From Cryobacterium sp. GrIS_2_6 (GTDB taxonomy: Bacteria > Actinomycetota > Actinomycetes > Actinomycetales > Microbacteriaceae): a stretch of DNA of 64,000 nucleotides. The notes beneath the pieces were generated by a model, which saw nothing but the letters and a program-made list of their open reading frames with translations, did no database searches and was not told the origin of the DNA. Every line of letters begins with the position of its first letter. The first letter of the stretch is position 1. Below are positions 27,397-35,888 of this stretch, piece by piece. Location of the stretch: contig NZ_JAXCHP010000001.1 in NCBI RefSeq assembly GCF_035984545.1, positions 2,976,001-3,040,000 on the forward strand. Direction: 5' to 3'. A program made the translations under genes and the position numbers.

Positions 27397-27848
27397 CTTC
27401 AACCATAGAAGGGTCGTGTGATGTGTCTTTCTGTGAGGAACTTTGAACGGTTCTCACTGACCATCGCGCGATGGTTTCCGACGTTGTTAATCCAACGCCC
27501 CAAGAACCGGGAACTACACCCCTCCACGGGACGCAACCGGTTGTGGTGGCCTAATCTGCCCAGATGACTTCCCAGTGGGTGACCTGGGCCGCGGAGCACA
27601 GCGATCCCGGCCTGATGGTCGGTTGTGCGCGCAGCGAGCACTGCGGGACTCTCGGGCGCGTGGGGTGTGGCGAACCCTCCCCCAGTCAAGATCCCTTCGC
27701 AGGTCCGGATCGAGCGTGTTCGTGCAGACGGGTGTACAAAACGACAGGCCGACGCCGGCGCGTCGACCTGGTTCTCGTCGATCAGTTCCTGCCCGTGACG
27801 ATAAGAGTCATGTGGGAAGATGGCACAAAAAAACGAAGCGGAGCAAAT
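27397..27848. other. intergenic region downstream of IS110
   Basis: Holds the IS110 3' non-coding end and the leader of the cysteine hydrolase. A frame in register with the hydrolase extends upstream to 27564, but it is Arg/Ser-rich and lacks family similarity. No other gene seen. Confidence 0.4.
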
Positions 27849-28409
27849 GTGAGCACTGGAATTGTGGTCATTGACATTCAGAACGACTACTTCCCCGGGG
27901 GTGCATATCCCCTCACCGGGAGTGAGTCCGCCGCGGTCATCGCCCGGGGCGTCCTCGACACGGCCCGTGCCACCGGCACCCCCATCATCCACTTCCAGCA
28001 CCTCGCCACCGAACCGGATGCGACGTTCTTCGTCCCCGGGACCGCAGGGGCCGAGATCTACCCACTCCTGGCGCCGGTGGCGACCGAACACCACTTGACC
28101 AAAGGCTCCCCGAACGCCTTCATCGGCACCGGACTCGAACAGCTGCTCCGGGACGAGGACATCGAACACCTCGTCATCATGGGCATGATGAGCAGCATGT
28201 GCATCGACGCGACCGCCCGGGCCGCCCTCGACCTCGGGTTAGTCGTTACGGTCGTGCACGACGCCTGCGCCGCACCCGACTTCGAGTTCGAAGGCACCGA
28301 GGTTCCGGGGGCATCCGTCCAGGCCGCCTTCATGGCCACCCTCCGCGACGCGGGTGCCGACGTGCTCGCCGCCGCCGACCTCCACCTCGCTCCGATCTCG
28401 GCTCACTAG
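27849..28409 (+). CDS. isochorismatase-like cysteine hydrolase
   Basis: 186-residue hydrolase of the isochorismatase fold. The catalytic triad is Asp9 (VVIDIQNDYF), Lys85 (HHLTKGSPNAF) and Cys118 (GMMSSMCIDATARAALDLG), with the usual cis-peptide region before the Cys. Members hydrolyse nicotinamide, ureidoacrylate, N-carbamoyl compounds or isochorismate; the exact substrate is not evident. GTG 27849 has GGAG 8 bases upstream. Monocistronic; the sugar importer genes are convergent on its right. Confidence 0.85.
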   Translation: MSTGIVVIDIQNDYFPGGAYPLTGSESAAVIARGVLDTARATGTPIIHFQHLATEPDATFFVPGTAGAEIYPLLAPVATEHHLTKGSPNAFIGTGLEQLLRDEDIEHLVIMGMMSSMCIDATARAALDLGLVVTVVHDACAAPDFEFEGTEVPGASVQAAFMATLRDAGADVLAAADLHLAPISAH

Positions 28410-28543
28410 CGGCATCCTGCCCGGCCGGGTCGACAACGCGACACTACTCCGAGGCCAGCCCACCGCACGCGAGGCGCAACCAGCAGGCGGATCTTGCGAG
28501 CGTATATCTTGAACGACCTGGGCTATCCGCCGCACCGATCGTT

Positions 28544-29437
28544 TTACTTGGTGGCGCCCTGCGTGAAGCCGTTGTAGATGAATCGTTGCAGCACCAGGAA
28601 GACGATGACCGTGGGGATGATGACGAGCATTGTGCCCGCGGAGATGACTTCCCATTGGGCGCCGAAGGGCCCTTTGAACCGGAAGAGTGAGGTTGAGATG
28701 ACACCCAGTTGTTGCGAGGGCATGTAGAGGAACGGGATGTAGAACTCGTTGTAGATCGCGATGCCCTTAATGATGACGACAGTGGCGATCGCGGGCTTGA
28801 GGAGCGGAAGGATGATCCGCCAGTAGATTACGAAACGGTTTGCGCCGTCTAGCATCGCGGCTTCGTCGAGTTCGCGGGGAATGGATTGCATGAATTGAAC
28901 AAAAATGTAGATGGAGATGATGTCGGTCCCGAGGAAGAGCGCGATCGCCGCCCAATAGGTATTGAAAAGTCCAAGGTTATTGACCACCTGGAACGTTGCC
29001 ACCTGGGTTGTCACTGCGGGAACGAGCGTCGCTAGCAGGAACATCATCAGGACGACCTTCTTGAATCGGAAGTCGAACCTATCGATTGCATACGCGGTCA
29101 TGGTGCCGATGACGAGGGTTCCCAGCACGGAGATCACCAGGATGAAACCCGTGTTCGCGAAGCCTTGGAGCATGTGCCCCTTGTCTAGCGCAGTGGCGAA
29201 GTTGGCGAAGTTGAACCAGTTTTGGGGCAGGTCGGCCGGCCCCGAGTTTAGGTACTCGTTCTTCGTTTTGAACGCGGTCATGAACACGACGCCTAGCGGC
29301 AGCAGGGTGACGATTGCAGCGACGACGAGGGTGAGGTACTTCAGTGTCGTCATGACTGCCGCCCGAAGGCGGTGGTTGGGGAGCACCGGAGTAGCGCCGT
29401 GCTTCTGCGCTACTGGCGTGGTTTTCAGTTCGGTCAT
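28544..29437 (-). CDS. sugar ABC importer permease (MalG/CUT1 type)
   Basis: 297 residues with six membrane helices and the EAA loop ELDEAAMLDGANRFVIYWRI, which contacts the ATPase. Last gene of a three-gene importer operon; its start overlaps the preceding permease stop by ATGA. No ATPase gene is in the operon, as is common in actinobacteria, where a shared MsiK-type ATPase energises several CUT1 importers. Confidence 0.92.
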   Translation of the reverse strand: MTELKTTPVAQKHGATPVLPNHRLRAAVMTTLKYLTLVVAAIVTLLPLGVVFMTAFKTKNEYLNSGPADLPQNWFNFANFATALDKGHMLQGFANTGFILVISVLGTLVIGTMTAYAIDRFDFRFKKVVLMMFLLATLVPAVTTQVATFQVVNNLGLFNTYWAAIALFLGTDIISIYIFVQFMQSIPRELDEAAMLDGANRFVIYWRIILPLLKPAIATVVIIKGIAIYNEFYIPFLYMPSQQLGVISTSLFRFKGPFGAQWEVISAGTMLVIIPTVIVFLVLQRFIYNGFTQGATK

Positions 29438-30399
29438 GAGATGTTTACCTCATCGTCTGGTACCAGCTTGCGCTGGACGTAGGTGACTATCAGCACAATC
29501 AGGAGCAGGATGACTGCCATCGCCGACGCAAGCCCGACGTGCCGGAAGGTGAAGGCTTGCTGAATGGTCGTGATCACGAAGGTCGCGGTGCCGTTGGCAC
29601 CGCCCGTCATGATGAACGGGATCTCGAAGACTGCGAGGCTTCCCGAAATGGCGAGGATGAATGACAGGCTGATGATGCGCTTGATCCCCGGCATGATGAT
29701 GAATCGGAACTGCTGCCATTTGTTGGCGCCGTCGAGGTCAGCCGCCTCATACAGTTGCGCGGGAATCGACTGGATCGCTCCCAGGAAGAGAACGAAGTTC
29801 AGTCCCGTGTACCGCCAGACGGATGTCCCCGCGAGCGAGAAGTTCGCGACGTCGGGGTTGCCGAGCCACTGGGTGGTCAGCTGCGCCAATCCGAAGTTTT
29901 TCAGGATTAGGTCGAGCGTTCCGCCGGGCTGGAAGAAATACAAGAAGACGAGGCCGATTGCGACTCCGTTGATCAGGTAGGGAAAGAACAGCACTCCTTT
30001 GAAGAAGTTCCGGAATCGCGTCTTGAAGCTGAGGATTGTCGCGAAGTAGAGGGCAAGGCCCATCTGCAGGATAGAAGCGCCGACATAGAACAGGCTGACG
30101 TAGAAGACGTTGAAGATGGTCGGATCACTGAAGATTTGACCGTAGTTGTCGAGTCCGACCACCTGCTGGACCTTTGAGATGCCATTCCACGAGGTGAAGC
30201 TGTACCAGATCATGTTCACGACGGGGATGTAGGTGAACGTGATCAACAGCCCGAGTGGTGCGAGCAGGAAAAGCCACGGTGTGACCCATTTCGGTCGCTG
30301 GCGCCAAGGGGCATTCCTGCCGACGCCCGCGGCCGGGATGGTCGCCGTTAAGGGGGGAACACCCCCGGTAGTGCCGGCTAAGCCGGTCAATTGAGACAT
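29434..30399 (-). CDS. sugar ABC importer permease (MalF/CUT1 type)
   Basis: 321 residues: cytoplasmic N-terminal 40 residues, then six helices, with the EAA loop QLYEAADLDGANKWQQFRFI near residue 230. It pairs with the MalG-type permease to form the membrane pore. It lies 58 bases after the binding-protein gene. Confidence 0.92.
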   Translation of the reverse strand: MSQLTGLAGTTGGVPPLTATIPAAGVGRNAPWRQRPKWVTPWLFLLAPLGLLITFTYIPVVNMIWYSFTSWNGISKVQQVVGLDNYGQIFSDPTIFNVFYVSLFYVGASILQMGLALYFATILSFKTRFRNFFKGVLFFPYLINGVAIGLVFLYFFQPGGTLDLILKNFGLAQLTTQWLGNPDVANFSLAGTSVWRYTGLNFVLFLGAIQSIPAQLYEAADLDGANKWQQFRFIIMPGIKRIISLSFILAISGSLAVFEIPFIMTGGANGTATFVITTIQQAFTFRHVGLASAMAVILLLIVLIVTYVQRKLVPDDEVNIS

Positions 30400-30457
30400 T
30401 GTTGTCTGCTTTCCGGAGGTGTTGCCCCCTGCGGTGCGATCGTGCGATGAGGGAGTG

Positions 30458-31762
30458 TTACTTGCCGGCCTTGGCCTTGGCGGCCGCCCACCGCTGGTTG
30501 AGCTCGTCGAAGTACGAGTTCATGTCGCCCTTCGCTGCCCCGCGGGCAATGTCTACGAGCTTCTGGCGATAGACCTGACCGAAGAGGTCGATGTTCGCGC
30601 CGTTGTAGATGTCGGAATCGACCGTGGCTTGGTCCGTCGGTGCCGGCGTCAATTCGAGGTATTGCACATCAGCCTTCGTGAAGTCCGCCAGTGTTGACGG
30701 GTTCTCGCTGCCGACCTTCGGAGTGATTGCACCCTGGCTGGCGGCAAATCCGGAATCGTTGGTGAACCAGTCGATCCAGGCCCGCGCGGCGGCCTTGTGC
30801 GTGGAATTGATGTTGATGGCGTTCTTGAAGTCCCCCGCGATGACAGAGTGGAACTTACCGTCGACCTGGTGCGGGAACGGCATGTAGCCGATGTCCGCAG
30901 GATCGGCTCCGGCATCCTTTGCGGCCTTCTGGAACTGGACGATGGCCCAGGACCCGAGTGCCATCGTGCCAACCTTTCCGGTTGCCAGCAGACCTTTCGA
31001 GCCTTCCCAGCTTGTGGTTAGCGGGTCCGGTTCGGTGAGCTTGTTACTCACCGCATTGAAGAGCAGGGAATCAATGAGGTACTGGTCGCTCCCTGCGGAC
31101 CAGGGTGCGTCCGACTTGTCCATCGTCTGTACGATTTCCTTATCGCCCGACGTGCCGCGGAACCCCTGCCACTGGCCGAGGGGCCAGCCGTCTTTATAGT
31201 TCGTGTAGAGCGGAATCGCTGCACCCTTGGCCTGGATAGCCTTGAGGTCGGTGATGAACTCTTCGGGAGTCTTGGGGTTGGTCGTGACTCCGGCATCCGC
31301 CCAGGTCTTCTTGTTGTACACGAAACCGTTGGCCCCACCGAAGGTGGGCAGACCGTACACAGTCCCGTCGAACGCCTGCTCGGCGATAAAGCGATAGTCC
31401 TTCGCCATGTCGGTGACCTTGCCGAGAGGTTCGAAGAAGTTCGCGAGCTGATCCTTGGTGACCGACGCCGGGATACCGAGGACGTCGCCATAGTCCTTCG
31501 TTCCAAGCCGGGTGGTCACTTCGCTCTCGTAGTCAGTGATGGCCTCGAAGGTCACTTTGACGTCGGGGTACTTCTTCTCGAATGTGGCCTTGTAGTCTGC
31601 GAACACGGTATCGACAAGGTCGGTACGATTCGTCAGGACCGTGATATCGCCGGTCGGATTGCCCGAGGAATCCGTTGCCGTGGTGCCGCCGGAACTACAA
31701 CCGGCGAGCATCATCGCGGCTACGACTACGCCCGCAACGCCTGTGATGTGCTTCATTGCCAT
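30458..31762 (-). CDS. sugar-binding lipoprotein of the ABC importer
   Basis: 434 residues with a lipoprotein signal: MAMKH, a hydrophobic stretch and lipobox MLAGC (Cys22), followed by a Ser/Gly/Thr linker. Mature protein matches family 1 solute-binding proteins (VTFEAITDYESEV, YGLPTFGGANGFVYNKKTWA, KVGTMALGSWAIV). It would catch an oligosaccharide outside the cell; its neighbours suggest beta-mannosides or other manno-oligosaccharides. GGAG lies 7 bases before ATG 31762. It is the first gene of the operon driven by the promoter at 31891-31918. Confidence 0.92.
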   Translation of the reverse strand: MAMKHITGVAGVVVAAMMLAGCSSGGTTATDSSGNPTGDITVLTNRTDLVDTVFADYKATFEKKYPDVKVTFEAITDYESEVTTRLGTKDYGDVLGIPASVTKDQLANFFEPLGKVTDMAKDYRFIAEQAFDGTVYGLPTFGGANGFVYNKKTWADAGVTTNPKTPEEFITDLKAIQAKGAAIPLYTNYKDGWPLGQWQGFRGTSGDKEIVQTMDKSDAPWSAGSDQYLIDSLLFNAVSNKLTEPDPLTTSWEGSKGLLATGKVGTMALGSWAIVQFQKAAKDAGADPADIGYMPFPHQVDGKFHSVIAGDFKNAININSTHKAAARAWIDWFTNDSGFAASQGAITPKVGSENPSTLADFTKADVQYLELTPAPTDQATVDSDIYNGANIDLFGQVYRQKLVDIARGAAKGDMNSYFDELNQRWAAAKAKAGK

Positions 31763-31890
31763 CTCTGGATCTCCAATGTTGGTGCGTCAATGGACGAGCG
31801 TGACCGGTGAACGCTGTCGTCAGCTTCATCCAACCAACCGCGCTCTCGGCGCGAACGGATTAGTCCCGGCCTGACGCGATCAGTGAGCAC

Positions 31891-31918
31891 AGCATATCAG
31901 CGTTGACACAAGAGTCAA
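31891..31918 (-). promoter_or_regulatory. promoter of the ABC importer operon
   Basis: On the minus strand TTGACT (31918-31913) and TATGCT (31896-31891) with a 16-base spacer. The operator at 31895-31908 fills the spacer, so a bound repressor would block RNA polymerase. Predicted leader about 120 bases. Confidence 0.7.
31895..31908. promoter_or_regulatory. LacI-type operator O1 (importer operon)
   Basis: TATCAGCGTTGACA matches the perfect palindrome at 32194 in 12 of 14 positions and overlaps the importer promoter spacer. Confidence 0.65.
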
Positions 31919-32193
31919 TGTAATTTTCGGAGCCAGCGGCGGGACCGTTATAGCGTGTTTAAACCGCCGCTCGCATACCGCTCGATCCCGGTACCCTCCA
32001 ATAGATTTGACAACCCAGGTCGGTTTAAATTTATCGCTTGATCAGCAATTTGCAGTGTTCAGTATTGAGCTAAATTTGCGCGCTTGGAGTGCACTGTCGG
32101 ATTACGCAACCGCGCAAGTGCCTATTCGTCTGCCATTTTTCAATGAAAAACACCCCGCGGAATTAGTGCTCTATGGCCTGTCGCGGGAAAATT

Positions 32194-32207
32194 TGTCAGC
32201 GCTGACA
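32194..32207. promoter_or_regulatory. LacI-type operator O2 (perfect palindrome, lacI promoter)
   Basis: TGTCAGCGCTGACA is a perfect 14-bp palindrome with a central CG, the usual form of LacI/GalR operators. It sits 19 bases before the -10 box of the lacI gene, suggesting autoregulation. Confidence 0.75.
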
Positions 32208-32226
32208 TGAAGTAGTGACGCCGTGC

Positions 32227-32238
32227 TACGGTTGCGTC
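32227..32238 (+). promoter_or_regulatory. -10 box for a probably leaderless lacI transcript
   Basis: TACGGT ends 6 bases before ATG 32239 and no ribosome site is present, the pattern of actinobacterial leaderless genes where transcription starts at the A of ATG. Confidence 0.5.
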
Positions 32239-33354
32239 ATGATCGAGCCGGAGTCGTCATCAGTCGCGCGTGCACCGTCGGTACCCCTGAGGCACGATCC
32301 CGGCTCCGTGTTGCGGGATCTTGCCGCCCTCCCCCAGTCGCGAGCGACACTCGCCGATGTGGGTCGCCTCGCCGGCGTGAGCGCAAAGACCGTTTCACGC
32401 GTCGTGACGGACAGTGGCAGTGTCTCCGTCGCGACCAGGGACCGGGTCCTCTCCGCCGCGCAAACACTCCGATTCCGCCCCAACCATCTGGCCAGAAGCT
32501 TGCGTCACGGAAGCGTCACGGATACCGTCGCCTTCGTCATCGGCGATCTCGCGAACCCCTTTTATGTCAAGGTCGCTGCGGGTGTCGAGGAGGAGCTTGC
32601 ACAGCACGAGCTCATGATGATCTTGGCGGCCACTCACGACGACCCCCAGAGCGAGCGGAAGGTTGTCGAGAATCTGCTCAAGCACCGAGTTCGCGGGCTT
32701 CTGATGGTGCCGATCGCCGATGATCAGGCCTACCTCGAAAACGAACGCCAGCTCGGCACGCCGGTTGTCTGTATCGACCGTCCCGCCCGCAACCTCATCG
32801 CCGATGCCGTGGTCCTAGACAACTTCCGGGGCACAGTGGATGCCACGCGAAGTCTGCTGCAGGCAGGTCACCGGCGGATCGGATTCGTGTGCAGTCCCGC
32901 CGAGCTCTACACCCACCAGGAACGCCTGCGCGGTTTTCGCTCGGCCATGAGAGAAGGCGGCGTCTCCGACTCCGTCCACTGGGAGCGCCTTGAACCCGTC
33001 ACGGGACGAAGCGAAGAGGAATCGGTGCGGGAACTGCTCGCACTGCCAGACCCGCCAACGGCCATCATCGCGGGGAACAACCGGGCGAGCGCTGGCGTGA
33101 TTCGGGAGCTAGGACGACGGTTCCAAGAGTTCGCGTTCATCGGCTTCGACGACTTCGATCTCGCTGATGCCTGGGGCATCAGCGTCGTGACCTACGACCC
33201 GGCCGAGCTTGGCCGCCAAGCCGTGAGGCTCATGATGCAGCGGCTCCAGGATCGACTCGGGCCCCCGGTGCGGGTCGATATCCCCACACACGTCGTCCAG
33301 CGCGGGTCGGGGGAGTATCCGCCGCGGGCCGCCGCGCACGTTCCGCACTTGTAA
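32239..33354 (+). CDS. LacI family regulator 1 of the mannoside locus
   Basis: 371 residues with an N-terminal LacI helix-turn-helix (TLADVGRLAGVSAKTVSRVV), hinge RPNHLARSLR and a periplasmic-binding-type sensor domain. About 35 extra residues precede the HTH. The recognition helix matches that of regulator 2 at 40778, so both may read the same operator. It stands at the head of an operon with the GH2 and GH31 genes (36-base gap) and divergent from the importer. Probably represses all of these until a mannoside or its product is bound. Confidence 0.92.
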   Translation: MIEPESSSVARAPSVPLRHDPGSVLRDLAALPQSRATLADVGRLAGVSAKTVSRVVTDSGSVSVATRDRVLSAAQTLRFRPNHLARSLRHGSVTDTVAFVIGDLANPFYVKVAAGVEEELAQHELMMILAATHDDPQSERKVVENLLKHRVRGLLMVPIADDQAYLENERQLGTPVVCIDRPARNLIADAVVLDNFRGTVDATRSLLQAGHRRIGFVCSPAELYTHQERLRGFRSAMREGGVSDSVHWERLEPVTGRSEEESVRELLALPDPPTAIIAGNNRASAGVIRELGRRFQEFAFIGFDDFDLADAWGISVVTYDPAELGRQAVRLMMQRLQDRLGPPVRVDIPTHVVQRGSGEYPPRAAAHVPHL

Positions 33355-33389
33355 GAGAACTACCTGTACGAGCAATAGGGAGAGACACT

Positions 33390-35888
33390 GTGCACCGCAC
33401 ACCGCTAAACGACAATTGGACCCTGAACCTGATGGCTGGCCCTGTCCCCGAAGGTCTTCCGCGGGACATTCCGGCGACCGTTCCAGGGACCGTGCACACT
33501 GACCTGCTAGCGCGGGGCTTGATCCCGGACCCGTATCTCAACACCAACGAGAACGCGGTGAAGTGGATCGGAGAAACCGACGTACGCTACCAAACCTCGT
33601 TCGCCTTCACCGACGAGGGCCACGAACGCGTCGACCTCGTTGCCGAGGGCCTGGACACGGTTGCAACCGTAACGTTCAACGGCGCGCTCGTTGGAGAGAC
33701 CAAGAACCAGCATCGGTCCTATCGCTTCGACGTGCGTTCATTGATCCGCGCGAGCAGCAACGAACTGACGGTCGATCTCGCTTCACCCCTCCGCTCTGCG
33801 CGCGAATCGGAGCTACGGATCGGTGCCAAACCGCTGGTCGCCGATGCGCTGCCCTATAACGCCCTGCGCAAGATGGCGTGCAACTTCGGCTGGGACTGGG
33901 GGCCCACACTCACGACCTCAGGGATCTGGCGGCCCCTCTACCTGCACCAATGGTCCGTCGCCCGACTGGCACAGGTCATTCCTCGAGTCAGCGTGGATTC
34001 CGACGGTGGCGGTCTCGTCGAAGTCCACGTCGAGCTCGAACGTACCGACCTCGAATCTGCTGCGCATACCGAGCTGCTCCTCGAGGCCATTCTCACGGCC
34101 CCCGACGGAACCGCGGTGCACACGAGCGGGACAGTTGAACGGTCCTCCTCCGTCCTCAGCCTCAAGATTGATAATGCGGAACTATGGTGGCCGAGGGGCT
34201 ACGGCGACCAACCGCTCTACCACCTGGACGTGCGAGTGTCCCGGGACGCCGAGGAACTCGACACCTGGACGCACGATGTCGGGTTCCGCACGGTCGAGGT
34301 GCGGATGAATCCCGACGACTTCGGCACCGGTTTCGAATTCCACGTCAACGGGCAATTCGTCTACATCAAGGGCGCGAACTGGATCCCTGACGATTGTTTC
34401 CTGCCCCGCGTGACCCGGGACGACTATGAACGCGGGGTTCGCGACGCCGTCGAGGCCAATATGAACATGCTCCGCATCTGGGGTGGCGGTATCTACGAGA
34501 GCAACGACCTTTACGACATCTGCAACCGGGAGGGGATTCTGTTGTGGCAGGACTTCCTGTTTGCTTGCGCGATCTACTCGGAGGCCCCGGAGATGTGGGC
34601 CGAAGTCGAAGCGGAGGCTCGTGAGAATGTCGCCCGTCTTGCCCCAAACCCCTCCCTTGTCTTCTGGAACGGCAGCAACGAAAACATCGAGGGTTACTTC
34701 CACTGGGGTTTCAAGGAGCGGATGCAGGAGGGCGAGACCTGGGGACGCGGCTACTACGACGACCTACTCCCGAGTATTTTGGCCGAACTCGACCCCGGGC
34801 GTGGCTACCTCCCGTCGACTCCATTCTCCCCCGCCGATTACGCCGATCCTCGCGATCCAAACCACGGCCCTGTGCACAGCTGGAAGGTCTGGTTCAGCGA
34901 GGACTACCTGACCTACCGCAACTCGGTGCCGCGTTTCGTCGCCGAATTTGGTTTCCAAGGTCCCGCCGACTACTCAACCCTCACGAGCGCCATTGACGAC
35001 GACCCTATGCTGCCGGATTCCCCCGGCATGGCCGCCCACCAGAAGGCGGTCGACGGCAATGGCAAGCTCGACCGCGGCTATGCACTGCACCTGCCTGCAC
35101 CCACGACCTTCGACGACTGGCACTTCGCGACCCAGCTGAACCAGGCCCGCGCAATCTCCTGCGGCGTCAAGCACTTCCGTTCGCATTCCCCGCGCACTTC
35201 CGGCTCGCTGGTCTGGCAACTCAACGATTGCTGGCCCGCTATCAGCTGGGCGGCCGTCGACAAGGCTGGCAGACGCAAGCCGCTGTGGTACGCACTGCGG
35301 GCACTCAACGCGCCCCGCCTGCTCCTAGTCCAGCCCCGAGGCGCCGGCCTCGCCCTCATCGTGAGCAACGACAGTCCCCATGCTTGGACGGGTACCGTCG
35401 CCGTCCGGCGCCTGAGCCTCACCGGAACAGAGCTCGCCGCCGAGCACCTTCGGTTCAACGTGGCTTCACGTACCAACCAGACCATCCTCCTCTCCGAGTC
35501 CCTGACGGTGCCTGCAGACGCACGGAACGAGCTCATTGTCGCCGAGGCGGATGCTTCCGCCCGTGCATTCTCCTACTTCGTCGAAGACGTCGAGTTGAGC
35601 CTGCCCCAGGCGGAGTTCAGCACCACGGTCGAGCGTGAGGACGTCGGATATTCCCTCACCGTCACCGCCAACAATTTCGTGAAGGACATCGTGCTAAATC
35701 CGGATCGCCTCGACCCGATGGCCACGGTGGACGAGATGCTCGTGACCCTGCTACCCGGCGAGAGTCACCGATTCCTCGTCCTCAGCGGCGAAGAACTGCC
35801 CGTCGATGATCTCACCACCCGACCGGTTCTCCAGAGCGCGAACAACCTCCGGCACCCCGCCGCCCTCACCCAGAAAGGGACCGTATGA
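33390..35888 (+). CDS. GH2 beta-mannosidase 1
   Basis: 832 residues. Sugar-binding domain (VPGTVHTDLLARGLIPDPYL; CNFGWDWGPTLTTSGIWRP), immunoglobulin-like domains and a TIM barrel. Glu431 in WNGSNEN is the acid/base and Glu519 in FVAEFGFQG the nucleophile. Releases mannose from the non-reducing end of beta-mannosides by a retaining mechanism. No signal peptide: cytoplasmic, acting on imported oligosaccharides. GTG 33390 with AGGGAGAG upstream. It overlaps the GH31 gene by 4 bases. It is clearly related along its length to beta-mannosidase 2 at 42007. Confidence 0.93.
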   Translation: MHRTPLNDNWTLNLMAGPVPEGLPRDIPATVPGTVHTDLLARGLIPDPYLNTNENAVKWIGETDVRYQTSFAFTDEGHERVDLVAEGLDTVATVTFNGALVGETKNQHRSYRFDVRSLIRASSNELTVDLASPLRSARESELRIGAKPLVADALPYNALRKMACNFGWDWGPTLTTSGIWRPLYLHQWSVARLAQVIPRVSVDSDGGGLVEVHVELERTDLESAAHTELLLEAILTAPDGTAVHTSGTVERSSSVLSLKIDNAELWWPRGYGDQPLYHLDVRVSRDAEELDTWTHDVGFRTVEVRMNPDDFGTGFEFHVNGQFVYIKGANWIPDDCFLPRVTRDDYERGVRDAVEANMNMLRIWGGGIYESNDLYDICNREGILLWQDFLFACAIYSEAPEMWAEVEAEARENVARLAPNPSLVFWNGSNENIEGYFHWGFKERMQEGETWGRGYYDDLLPSILAELDPGRGYLPSTPFSPADYADPRDPNHGPVHSWKVWFSEDYLTYRNSVPRFVAEFGFQGPADYSTLTSAIDDDPMLPDSPGMAAHQKAVDGNGKLDRGYALHLPAPTTFDDWHFATQLNQARAISCGVKHFRSHSPRTSGSLVWQLNDCWPAISWAAVDKAGRRKPLWYALRALNAPRLLLVQPRGAGLALIVSNDSPHAWTGTVAVRRLSLTGTELAAEHLRFNVASRTNQTILLSESLTVPADARNELIVAEADASARAFSYFVEDVELSLPQAEFSTTVEREDVGYSLTVTANNFVKDIVLNPDRLDPMATVDEMLVTLLPGESHRFLVLSGEELPVDDLTTRPVLQSANNLRHPAALTQKGTV

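Larger units (their letters stand above)
31763..32238. other. regulatory region between importer and lacI
   Basis: Unusually AT-rich for the window. It holds two divergent promoters and two LacI-type operators (listed separately). A 67-codon frame at 32007-32210 begins within it, but has no ribosome site and overlaps the operator, so it is probably not a gene. Confidence 0.6.

Noticed and set aside
31763..32238. 67-codon frame at 32007-32210 as a small gene
   Set aside because: No ribosome site, and it overlaps the palindromic operator of lacI-1.
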